The notes under the pieces were generated by a model. The model was not told the DNA's origin. It saw only the letters and a program-made list of their open reading frames with translations, and made no database searches. 64,000 nt of DNA. It comes from Ophthalmolycus amberensis (lineage: Eukaryota > Chordata > Actinopteri > Perciformes > Zoarcidae). Shown one piece after another: positions 1 through 8,930 of this stretch; position 1 is the stretch's first letter, and every line of letters begins with the position of its first letter. The position numbers and the translations under genes were made by a program. The DNA lies in contig JAFEUB010001060.1 of NCBI GenBank assembly GCA_024529925.1, positions 124,001 to 188,000 of the forward strand. The letters run 5' to 3'.

Positions 1-1158
1 GTTGTGTACATGTGTTTACATCTGTAAACACCGGTGGGGGAAAATGTGGCTCATAAATGCTTGTGTGCAAATGTGCATTCATCTGTGCCTAGTAATCAAC
101 GTTGAAGTGTGTGGATAAAGGCTGTGTGTGTGTGTGTGTGTGTGCATGGTAAATTCAGTGTGACGGATGGAGAGGTCATGGAACCCCTGTTTGAAGGGAG
201 AGAGCAGAGAGTAGTGTTTGCGCTGGTCGTGACTCCGGCTCTCGGCGGTCTGAAGCGATGGGGTTTGTTGCTCGGTTTTCACACAATGTGCTCTTCCATC
301 AGAGGCTCTTTGAAATATAAATATGTTTTTTGTCTTTTGAAAGATATTTTTGGAAAAGTAAAAAAAAAAAAAAAACGGTGCACAGCATTGACCAGTGCCA
401 TACTACAGCATTCAGAGCCTGAGCTAGTGTGCAACACATGTCCCTGAATGTGCCGCCACACAAATATGAATAATTACCCTCCGTCTGGACTGCAAGTGTC
501 TCAGTTTTTCTGTGAAGCAGATACGCTCTCAGTTTATACAGATGGCTGCGTCACAGCTCCGTCTCACTGGCGTCACCGGGACTTGGAGCTTCAAGTCTAT
601 TTTTCAACGATACATGTGTGAACGTGAGGTCGATGCCCAATAAAAAGCCACGGAATAATCGTCCACCGACGGCCATGAAAAGTTTCGTCACAGCATCACA
701 GGTTCCTGGAGGTCAGTTTTCATTCCAGCCAAGACTCATTGAAAGCTGGGTCACTGGAGCTGCTGTTAGAGACGTTTCATCCTCTAACAGTCCTCTCTTT
801 GTGGCATCTAGTTACAGGAAAAGAAAAAGCAACCATAACGCTAACAATCTGTAATAATTAGTTAATTGAAATTCACTTTTCCATTTTCCTGTACAGTTGC
901 ATAGCATCAAATGTGCTCTTTGGGGCATTTACTATAAATTATTTATTTATGAGAAACACTGCCTCTGTATTGGTTCACATGAACTGAACTGCTGGGGATA
1001 AATTCAAATTCCTAATGACAAAGTTATCGCAGCATTTTTAATTATCTGCCTTTCCCATCAGTGATTTCTCATTAGACACACTACAGATACTACGACATGC
1101 AGCACATGGATAAAGTTGTTAAACCTCAAATTACAGCGTCGCCTGGGATTTTAAAGGC
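1..1158. other. Non-coding stretch, no gene recognised
   Basis: I see no supportable gene here. It holds a TG microsatellite at 123-144 and a 15-base A run at 361-375. The longest open frames read through these low-complexity tracts and match no protein family I know. Sequence from about 460 to 1158 is unique-looking and AT-leaning, with no recognisable motif. Confidence 0.6.
123..144. repeat. (TG)11 microsatellite
   Basis: Eleven uninterrupted TG units are read directly. It is an ordinary dinucleotide repeat. Confidence 0.95.
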
Positions 1159-1468
1159 TAATGGGGCGTTCACACCGGTCGCGTTGATTTTTTGACGCGC
1201 GTCGAGATTACATACAAAGTCTATGCACAGACGCGATGAGACTGGCGCGCCGCGATTTTGCGATGGCGCCGCGCGTTGGACGCGTTATTGCAGTGCGGTG
1301 GACGCGGTGGACGCGTTGGACGCCGCAAAATCGCCAACGCGCAAGTTGAAATTTTTCAACTTCTGCGAAATAATCGCGTGACGCTGTGGCGCGATAGCCT
1401 ATCAGCGTTGAGTTGCTGCCCCCGTCATCAGTGCCGTAGCTCCTGCCGGTGCTGAATCACAAACAACA

Positions 1469-1553
1469 ATGGAGGACAAATTAATAGTGGCGGTTTGTGG
1501 GTTCCCCGAGCTCTACGATACCTCATATCAATAGAGACCGGACCAAACTACGT
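1469..1553 (+). pseudogene. MADF-domain protein start, frameshifted relic of a Harbinger accessory gene
   Basis: An ATG in good context (AACAATGG) opens a frame reading MEDKLIVAVCGFPELY and then DTSYQ before a stop at 1532. This fits the beginning of the MADF (Adf-1-like Myb/SANT) fold, where a leucine/isoleucine-rich helix is followed by a P-x-LYD turn. One frame over, starting at 1530, the sequence continues NRDRTKLR, which is what MADF proteins show next (Y-x-D/N-x-x-K). The stop is therefore produced by a small indel. After about 1553 the homology ends, either at a lost intron or at the internal deletion of the element. MADF proteins bind DNA and, in Harbinger elements, help the transposase into the nucleus and onto the ends. 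The family is known from general knowledge; only about 29 residues can be judged. Confidence 0.65.
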
Positions 1554-1693
1554 GTATACATGTGTGTGTGTAAACCATACGGTACAAACAATGAATAGAC
1601 GCTGCCGTATTTACGTCTACGTGACGTTATTGAGTGCTGGTGGAGCTGCTACGATGTTAGCATAGCCTAGCACCGATCCATCAGAGCTCCATT

Positions 1694-1814
1694 GAGAAGA
1701 CAAGTAGCCTACAAATCGGCATCATTATGTAGTTATTTCGGAGTCCCTTTTTGTCGGAGAAGACAAGTACAAATCGGCATCATTATGTAGTTATTTCGGA
1801 GTCCCTTTTTGTCG
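1694..1814. repeat. Two-copy tandem duplication inside the Harbinger element
   Basis: A 63-bp unit (1694-1756) is followed directly by a 58-bp second copy (1757-1814). The second copy lacks five bases (GCCTA) near its start and is otherwise the same by eye. It probably arose by replication slippage or gap repair after the element lost its interior. Confidence 0.9.
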
Positions 1815-2234
1815 GTTTATTTTCCGTTGAATCACAGCCAAATCAGTTTATGTTGTGTTCCTACAGCTGTAGTAAACAGCGACCGGTGGCTTGCTAGACA
1901 CAGTGAATACAGCTCGATACAATCCACGGAGCTCCTCTGAACAATATTATGAACCAGACATGACTGCGTTTGGCATTCCGACGTTTGAGGGACTTCCACA
2001 ACACGTACAAAGCAGCAATTGTCCTTATTCCTTTCACGGTTGATAGCGGAAAGTAATGGCGGCCAGGTGAACGGCTTCCAGTCGATAAACCACGCCCCCT
2101 CTCCGGCGCTACGAGATTTTGCGGCGTTTGGTCTGAACACGACCGGCGGCGCGTTGGACGCTTTTTTGCAGTGCGTTGGACGCGATTTTGCAGCGCGTCA
2201 AAAAATCAACGCGACCGGTGTGAACGCAGCATAA

Positions 2235-2679
2235 GTTCACTCAAATAAAGAACAAATATATTCTTCTCGTGGTCTCTAACCATGCAGGTAGTTTAGCGTT
2301 CAAATTATTTACATTTTCACTTTATTTAATTTGTTTATATTTTAATCAATTGTACAAATATACTTTGACCCATTCTATGTGAATGTGTGAAAATGAAATA
2401 AAACGGTTTTATTATTTCATGCATTAAGTGTCTGTGAGAGGGTTTGAGGAATGTGCTGGAGTGGGGGTTGTGTGAAAGTGGCTGGGAGAGGTGTGAAGTT
2501 TAGGACAATGGGGCATAGGCCCAGGTGGGGCTTGTTGGCCTTCAGCCAATCAATGAGCTGATCGATGAGCTGAGGAATGCAACTTGAGGGGACAAAGGGT
2601 TTGAAACTCTGGGGATTTCAGATCTTCTGCTGGCCACCGAGGAGGCAGACCAGCCTTCTGGGTGGCTCGGATTGGATCT
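2235..2679. other. Non-coding stretch, no gene recognised
   Basis: AT-rich to about 2420, then a TG/GG-biased stretch to about 2500. No family is recognised. The first LINE remnant begins at the end of this stretch, and its 5' truncation point is not sharply visible. Confidence 0.5.
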
Positions 2680-3463
2680 CACATTTGATTTTGGACTGGA
2701 CTGTGTCAATGCCATCAGAGACTGGACGGCAGAAAACTGCTTACAACTCAACGACTCTAAGACGGAGGTCCTAGTTATTGCTCCAGAGGAGTTTGTCCCC
2801 ATGATCAGGCAGCGTATTGGTCCACTCTCCTCTGCTGCCCATTGCAACCTGCGCAATCTTGGGATTTTCTTTGATCGATCCATGTCGTTTGACCCTCATG
2901 TTAAGCAGCTGTCCAGGTCATGTTTCTTCCATCTAAGAAATATCAGTAAACTGAGATCTGTAGTATCAACACCTGAATTAGAGATGATCATACACACATT
3001 TATCTCTTCACGCATTGACTACTGCAACTCACTTTTCACATCACTCAGTGTATCTGCTCTTAACCGTCTGCAGGTCATCCAAAATGCTGCCGCCAGATTA
3101 CTCACCAGGACAAATCGACGGTCTCACATCACCCCCGTACTCCGATCTCTCCACTGGCTCCCTGTAGCATCTAGGATACACTTTAAAATTCTCACCATCA
3201 CTTACAGAGCACTTCACGGTCAGGCTCCGACTTATGTAGCTGATCTACTTCGCCCCTATTCACCCGCCCGCACTCTCAGATCAAACGCTCTAGGTCTTCT
3301 GTCAGTCCCACGCACACGATTTAAGACCCGTGGTGACCGAGCCTTTGAGGCAGTGGCCCCGAGGCTCTGGAATGCTCTGCCTGCAACTCTACGCCTCGCA
3401 GATACTGTGGATACTTTTAAAACCCAGCTCAAAACCCACCTGTTTAGGCTGGCGTTTGTGTAA
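2672..3463 (+). pseudogene. Reverse transcriptase C-terminal fragment (L2-like LINE ORF2)
   Basis: An open frame of 263 codons keeps the segments that follow the catalytic palm in L2/CR1-type reverse transcriptases. These are a W-x-x-x-N-x-LQLN-x-x-KTEVL block (about residues 18-36), a NLGIFFD block (about 60-70), SRIDYCNSL (about 113-121), VIQNAAARLLT (about 135-145), LHWLPV (about 160-165) and WNALP near the end. The endonuclease, the fingers and the catalytic YADD loop are absent because the copy is truncated. The frame is unbroken to its natural stop, so the insertion is not very old. The first Met is only the first ATG in the surviving frame; residues before about 10 may be flanking DNA. 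Confidence 0.85.
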
Positions 3464-3680
3464 AAGTAAACCCATGTCCTAGACCTGCTCTTAAAATATG
3501 TTTTACATTTTATTTTATTTTATTTTTTATTTTTTACTTTTCTCTGTGTATATAATTTATTGACCCTAGGGTCACATTGTGTTTTTTATGCTTTTAAATG
3601 TCTGCTCTGTTAAGCACTTTGTGATATTGTCTGTGAAAAGCGCTATATAAATAAAATTCATTCATTCATTCATTCATTTT
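2680..3680 (+). mobile_element. L2-like non-LTR retrotransposon, 5'-truncated copy
   Basis: This is the 3' end of a LINE: the C-terminal part of the reverse transcriptase, a short AT-rich 3' UTR, the sequence AAGCGCTATATAAATAAA with a polyadenylation signal at 3650-3655, and a short tandem tail of ATTC units (about 3656-3678). LINEs of the CR1/L2/Rex1 group end in short tandem tails rather than plain poly-A. Copies are usually 5'-truncated because reverse transcription stops early. I could not define a target-site duplication. Confidence 0.85.
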
Positions 3681-5409
3681 ATATATAGGTTTGTTTTGTT
3701 ATTAGTAGTGTGATTCGGTTTGTAACCGTCTGTATCTGTTTTTATGCTTCTTGGATTATAAATCCATTTGATTTTTACTTTAACCTGCTGTTGTGTTTTG
3801 GAGGCGATTGAGACAGCATGGCTGCAAGGGGGGGGGGGGGCGATTTCTCCCTGTGTCCAGAAGTTGTGGCCTTAACACACACACACACAAAAAAAAAAAA
3901 ATGAAGTCTACTCTGATTGATTCACATAACCAGATGTGTTAAAATATTTCCAAGCCTTCATCTCCAAACCTGGACAAATAAAACCCCAAATGATCTTTGG
4001 CTATAGCATAGAGGTACTCGCAGCTGAAAGGACTAGCTAATAAATGTATTAGTGGATCGACAGAAAATTCAAAAAAATAGATTCAAATTGCTCAATTATG
4101 TCTTTCAGTTTCTTTGTAAGCTAAAGGGCTCAACATTGACTGGTCCACCATCTCAAATGAGAGGATTTGTTGCCTGGACTCAAATGCTAATGAGGGCATG
4201 TTTCACTATTTTCTGACACCAGATACAAACACATTCAAACAGTAGAAAATACATGTAGATCATGAAAATCAGCCTATTTTTCTCACAAGAAATTCATGAG
4301 ATTGGGCTTTACATGGACGGATGATGAGACAATCCGTCATTGCACACAAACAGCAGTCCCCTTCGCCTCAAGGACAAGACACACAGAATTTCTCAGGGTA
4401 GTCGGAGAGGACGTGAGTCAGAGAAGTGTTTTCATGCATGAAAAAGAGAAAAGTCAGAGAGACCAGAGTCTTTAACTAACAATGGACAGACTGTTATATG
4501 TCAACTCTTTCCATGGACAGTTTAAAACCAGAATGACTCATATGGTCAGAGGATGGCAATTATTAAAAGCGGTTAACAAGTTAATTCCCTGTCCAACAAT
4601 GATGTTACCAGAGAGGAATAGAGCTGAAACAAGTGGTTTAATAACCACAGATAAAGTCCATGCACACTCATTTCTCTAATTAGAAGATAAGAATATAACA
4701 TTGTGGGTTTTTAGTGGCGTCACTTTACACCTGAATAAACTGAATTTAAAGCTGCAGGATGATTCAGTTAAACAAATTTTTCCAAAATTAAGTACTTTAT
4801 TTTAAGAGTTACATTTCTCAAAAGATGCTGATTACAGGTACAGACAGCCAGTCTGATGAAAAATTATATCTGAACATTAAAGCATGTAAACATGTTTTAC
4901 ATGTAATAGAAACACAAAACACAAGGATGAACTTGAAAATGAGCACGATAAGTCCCCTTTAAAGTCCCCCCTCCCCCAACACCCAATGTATATACATGGC
5001 TAGCATGCCTTCGGTTCATAGTTTGGTTAAGAATACAAATGCTACTACATCTTCTCCACCAAATATCAGGAATGACATGTTGGAGCACAGCCCCTCGTAT
5101 CCATCACATGCAAGTTATTATCAGGAATCCACCATGACTGTCATCTCCTTCCTTGGTCCCCTCAAGAGGAAGGTGAAGTGACCGAGGCCTCTAGGAGGAC
5201 ACGGCAGGAACGGGGCTGCTGTTCCTGGGCCAGCTGCTCCCTCTGTTGGATCTCAAGACAGTTTACTGTTGTGGATACTTCCAGCATTGCTCTACGTATT
5301 GGGAGGGGTGTAATCTACATTCCCTTAAAATGCTGTAAAATGACAACTAATCTCAGTGGAGCAGGTGTGGCTGGATGTGTTTCCCTCTGTGTGATTGCAC
5401 TGTCCTGTG

Positions 5410-5410
<1 letters not shown>

Positions 5411-5446
<36 letters not shown>
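5411..5446. repeat. (CA)18 microsatellite
   Basis: Eighteen CA units are read directly, ending before AATGAATCAC. Confidence 0.95.
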
Positions 5447-5448
<2 letters not shown>

Positions 5449-5459
5449 GAATCACATCT

Positions 5460-5900
5460 GCTCACCACACGGGCCGGCCCTATCCCGGGGTCATCTCAAA
5501 ATCACCGTTTAATGTTTAACGGCAAAGCTGGCTTTCATATCGGCGGCAGATAAAGTGGAATTTCTTGATTGCCTCGGTCAAAGAGGCCCCCGCTCGCCGA
5601 GAAAATGATTTATTGGACTCGGGGAAGTCGGTGGGGATCAAAGGAGACGGACGAGCCTCCGACTCGCAACGAGGTGCTGGGAGCAGGCCGGGGCTCGTCC
5701 AATCACTCGCGCCAGCGGGGGCCCGCTGTCACTGCTGTCTCTGCTTTTTAATTGGCCACCGAGAGAGAGCGAGAGTGCGAGGCGGAAGGGAAAGGGAGGG
5801 CCGAGGGGGCCCCACAGGTCACCAGAGAGCTCAGGCTGGACGCCATTACTCAGGCAGGAGATAGGAGGAAGGGGTCAGCTGGTGTGATTACACCGCAGAG
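5460..5900. promoter_or_regulatory. Candidate conserved non-coding block
   Basis: This block is richer in G+C and CpG than its surroundings and free of obvious repeats. It includes a TTTTAATTGGCC site (about 5746-5757, an inverted CCAAT) and AGATAAAG (GATA-like, about 5549-5556). It ends in a purine-rich tract. Open frames in two forms run through it, but their residue make-up is arginine/glycine-biased, as expected from GC-rich non-coding DNA. Regulatory function is inference only; no alignment was possible. Confidence 0.25.
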
Positions 5901-8578
5901 AGAGAGTAGTTCCCATTGAAGTGCCGTGGACATTAGTCCCCGTCTACACAGCCGGAAAGAGGACAACAGGATGTCGAGGAGCAGCAAGAGGTTGCGACAG
6001 AGAAAGAGAATTAAAAGCGTGGCGGAAAAAAGCAGAAAAAGAAGCATGGTATTGATTTTTTATGAGAGAGAAGATTGAGAGCAATATCATATTAAACTCT
6101 GTTACTGGCCCAGAATGAGAAAATAAAGCCTCTGAATCAAACCGTCCCCCACCCACCACCCCACATGTTTTTTTTTTTTTAATAACTTCCAGCCCGAACT
6201 GCAGCACCGGAGAATTACAGTTTGTGAGATAATTGGAAAAAACATCAGTATTGCGAAGGCTCGGTGGGGACGGGATGCGCATTATTCACGAGACGGCGTC
6301 CTGCTATTGTTACAAAGAGGAGCGAGGCTTCACAACGCACAAAATACAAATTCAATACAAGTTCGATGCACATTTATTTAAGAGGACTCAAAGAAACCTT
6401 AATCTGCAGCGCATCAGTTTGACAGCACTTAATATGGTAAGTTTAACATATTTAAGGTATAGTGAGCTATAAGATGGGGTCATCTTCCCTTCCTGCTTAT
6501 ACATTTATTTATTTTTATCCAGATTTTATGTCTCAGGAATATATGGGGTTATAAAATGTTCCTAGCAGCTGAACTTGTTTTGCGAGTTTCCAACTATGTA
6601 AGTTTTCAGTACGTATTGTTGTCCTTCAGTAATGAAGATCTGGGCTGAGACTCCTGTCAGAGCAGATGGAAGACCAGCATGGTGGAAGAGGTTGTTGGAT
6701 TTACCAACAATAAAGGATGTCAGTGAAATCTTTATGGATTCTCCTACTTCGAGCTAAACGGGCATCTGAAACATTAGATCTACTGCTGAAGCTTGGAAAC
6801 CAAAATCATCTCCCTAATAGGAAATATTCATATTTCATTTTTGGCTGTGATGTGTAACCCATGAATGTCTAGGGCTTGTGGGAAATGGGGTTTATTAAAT
6901 GCCACAAAAAGCTAAACTATTGAATAAACAGTGATGATGAAAAAACAATGCTATCCTAAGCCAAAACATATAAAGTTAGCCACAGTCTGGTGTCTCAGTA
7001 GAATGTCTTAGTTATAGCATTTTACAAATGTCAATGAGAATTTGAAAACGGCCAGATATGCAGACAAAATCATTCAGAAGTCCAGCTTTGCATCATTATT
7101 AACCATCTGTTTTTGTCTCATCAAAGAGTGAAGAATAATGGAAACCCTGTTGTGCAGGCATTTGCAGATCACAATGGTGTAGTGTATTTACTGCAGTGCA
7201 ACCACACCGCCCATAATATTGACACTAAATCAGATGTGTGCACTGAAACTAATGCAGCGAAGGATTTTGTTTGCATATCCTCTGCATGCTGGTTTTCATG
7301 CAGCACACCGACTGAGCTGTGAGTGTGTTTTACTGAGTGTAAAGAGGGACAGCAGATGAATGGGCAAAAATGGAGATTAATGGCTTATGCTTAATTAAAA
7401 TCTCCGGAAAACTAATGGTGGGAAAATTGAAATGCTCCTTATAGATTAAATTCCCCACCACTGGCCGGTTTCATAGCACAGTGAAGCAGAGTGTGACCAT
7501 CTCGTGATCTCTGCTCTGTGTTATAGAGTTCCCCGCATGTAATTGGAAAGTGGGAGCCATTGTCAGCTGTGACTCGGTGAAACCCTGAGTCATTCAGTGG
7601 TGATGCGGCATTTCTTTTCTCTTTACTTTAAGGTCTGCACTCATTCCAAAGATAAACAGAAAAAAGTCAGGACAATAATCTGTTTTAATACTAACTTGTT
7701 AAACACCAACATCTAGTAATTGCAGTGAGTCGTATCTTCAACTCAACAGGAGATTCAAATTGGACATGTGACCGTTATCCAGAGAGTAATCATTTCCTCA
7801 AACTAATTGAATCTACATTAACAGAACACAATCTATGAAAAGGGGCCACTGCAAGCTAACATTTAGATTTCCTTTCCTTTTATCAATCCAATCAATTTGT
7901 GATTACCCATATTGAAATCAATCATAATTGATAACAGCAGTTAATCGATCAAGCGTCAATGTGAGAATAATGTGTTGACTAAATATGGAAAACAGAAGTC
8001 GTCTTTTAAGAGTAATTGATTCATTAATGTTATTGCTACATTGCAGGCTTTTTATATTGTTTCCCACTAAACTGTAAATGGAATCTGCTGTATTGCTTTA
8101 CAGCACAAATGAGGAAGAGGTCAGAAAGGTTTGACCCAATCCAATTGTTTTGTACTCATTTATTTGGCATTTGGCAATTTGGCTTTTTCCCAAATTAGTG
8201 TATTCTACTAATTTGCTTTACTGCACACAATGGGAAGAGGTTCAGAAAGGTTCGACCCAATCCGATTGTTTTCCATGAAATTTGCTTTAGTAAGTAAACA
8301 GCATGAGGGTCCTAAGGTCTGGACCAGATCTGGTTGCTTGCCCTCAAATGGTCAAAAACAACAGAAGTACAGTATCAAATTGCTTTACAGCGCAAGACAA
8401 GTAAATGGTACAGCATTTTCAACCTGATCCCATTGTTTGTGGAGAAAACGAAATCTGCTGGATTGCTTCACAAAATTAAACAATAAAACACCTTTTTTAC
8501 CTATTCTGATTATTTACTACATGGAAAACAGAAATTGCTCGACAGAAATGAAGGAAATCTACTGGCTTGCTTTACAGC

Positions 8579-8661
8579 GTGGCAGGTGCAGGTCTGCTGA
8601 GACCCTCAGCTCATTTAGATCAAGATTGAAGACTTTTCTGTTTGCTGCTGCCTTTAATTGA
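8579..8661 (+). pseudogene. Last codons of a LINE reverse transcriptase
   Basis: The frame ends in GRCRSAETLSSFRSRLKTFL followed by FAAAFN and a stop. This is the terminal segment (S-x-x-FK/RS-x-LKT-x-LF) seen at the C-terminus of L2/Rex1-type ORF2 proteins. Only about 27 residues remain. Confidence 0.75.
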
Positions 8662-8891
8662 ACCACATTCAATTAATATATTAATCAATTTCCTGCATTT
8701 CTGCATTTTACTACTGTATTTTATTTCTTACACTGTTTTTTAATGTTTTAATGAATGTTCTTAATTGTTTTTAAATCTCCTTTTCTTTTGCCTTATGTTT
8801 TGATGCTTTTAATGGTTTTATGTGAAGCACTTTGAATTACCTTGTTGTTGAAATGTGCTATACAAATAAACTTGCCTTGCCTTGCCTTGCC
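8579..8891 (+). mobile_element. Short LINE 3' end with target-site duplication
   Basis: About 313 bp of a 5'-truncated CR1/L2/Rex1-type LINE lies between two copies of TTACAGC (8572-8578 and 8892-8898). The insert carries the last coding codons, a 3' UTR, AATAAA at 8865-8870 and a tail of four CTTGC units (8871-8890). The duplicated target is part of the surrounding tandem unit, which proves insertion into an existing array. The pentamer tail differs from the ATTC tail of the copy at 2680-3680, so the two come from different LINE subfamilies. Confidence 0.85.
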
Positions 8892-8930
8892 TTACAGCAC
8901 AAAATGGGAAAGCCCCACAATTATGTTTTT

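Larger units (their letters stand above)
1162..2231 (+). mobile_element. PIF/Harbinger-type DNA transposon, internally deleted
   Basis: The two ends are inverted repeats of 39 bp. The left begins TGGGGCGTTCACACCGG and the right end, read on the minus strand, begins TGCTGCGTTCACACCGG. From 1166 to 1200 the two arms are identical over 35 bp. Both ends are flanked by TAA (1159-1161 and 2232-2234), the three-base TWA target duplication known for PIF/Harbinger. Subterminal GTTGGACGCG motifs recur on both sides (about 1273-1325 and 2148-2185). Inside is the start of a MADF-domain gene, and Harbinger elements are known to carry a Myb/SANT/MADF-type accessory protein gene next to the DDE transposase. 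No transposase is visible, so this copy cannot move by itself. The boundaries are firm; the superfamily call rests on TSD plus MADF. Confidence 0.85.
3690..8080. other. Long non-coding stretch with microsatellites, no gene recognised
   Basis: It contains a G run (about 3829-3840), a short CA run passing into A-rich sequence (about 3876-3901) and a (CA)18 repeat at 5411-5446. A GC-richer block at 5460-5900 is listed separately. Other parts are AT-leaning and unique-looking. Open frames here are short and match nothing I recognise. Confidence 0.55.
8081..8930. repeat. Degenerate tandem array, units about 70-125 bp
   Basis: A diverged unit recurs at least five or six times. It starts near TCTGCTGTATTGCTTTACAG, continues with CACAAATGGGAAGAGGTTC, and ends near GACCCAATCCGATTGTTTT. 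Starts lie near 8083, 8206, 8281, 8367, 8443 and 8550. The last unit is split by the LINE fragment at 8579-8891 and resumes as TTACAGCACAAAATGGGAAA. Copies 1 and 2 are clear; copies 3 to 5 share only the core GCTTTACAG-like and GAC-x-x-ATC parts. No function is evident. Confidence 0.7.

Noticed and set aside
1832..2140. Minus-strand frame of 102 codons inside the Harbinger element
   Set aside because: It does not resemble a DDE transposase or MADF protein and lies in subterminal and deleted-interior sequence.
5565..5864. Two overlapping arginine/glycine-rich open frames
   Set aside because: Composition is as expected from GC-rich purine-biased DNA; no homology, no splice-supported exon structure.
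8081..8930. CRISPR-like array
   Set aside because: Repeats are long, diverged and irregularly spaced, with no unique spacers of constant length, and the genome is eukaryotic.
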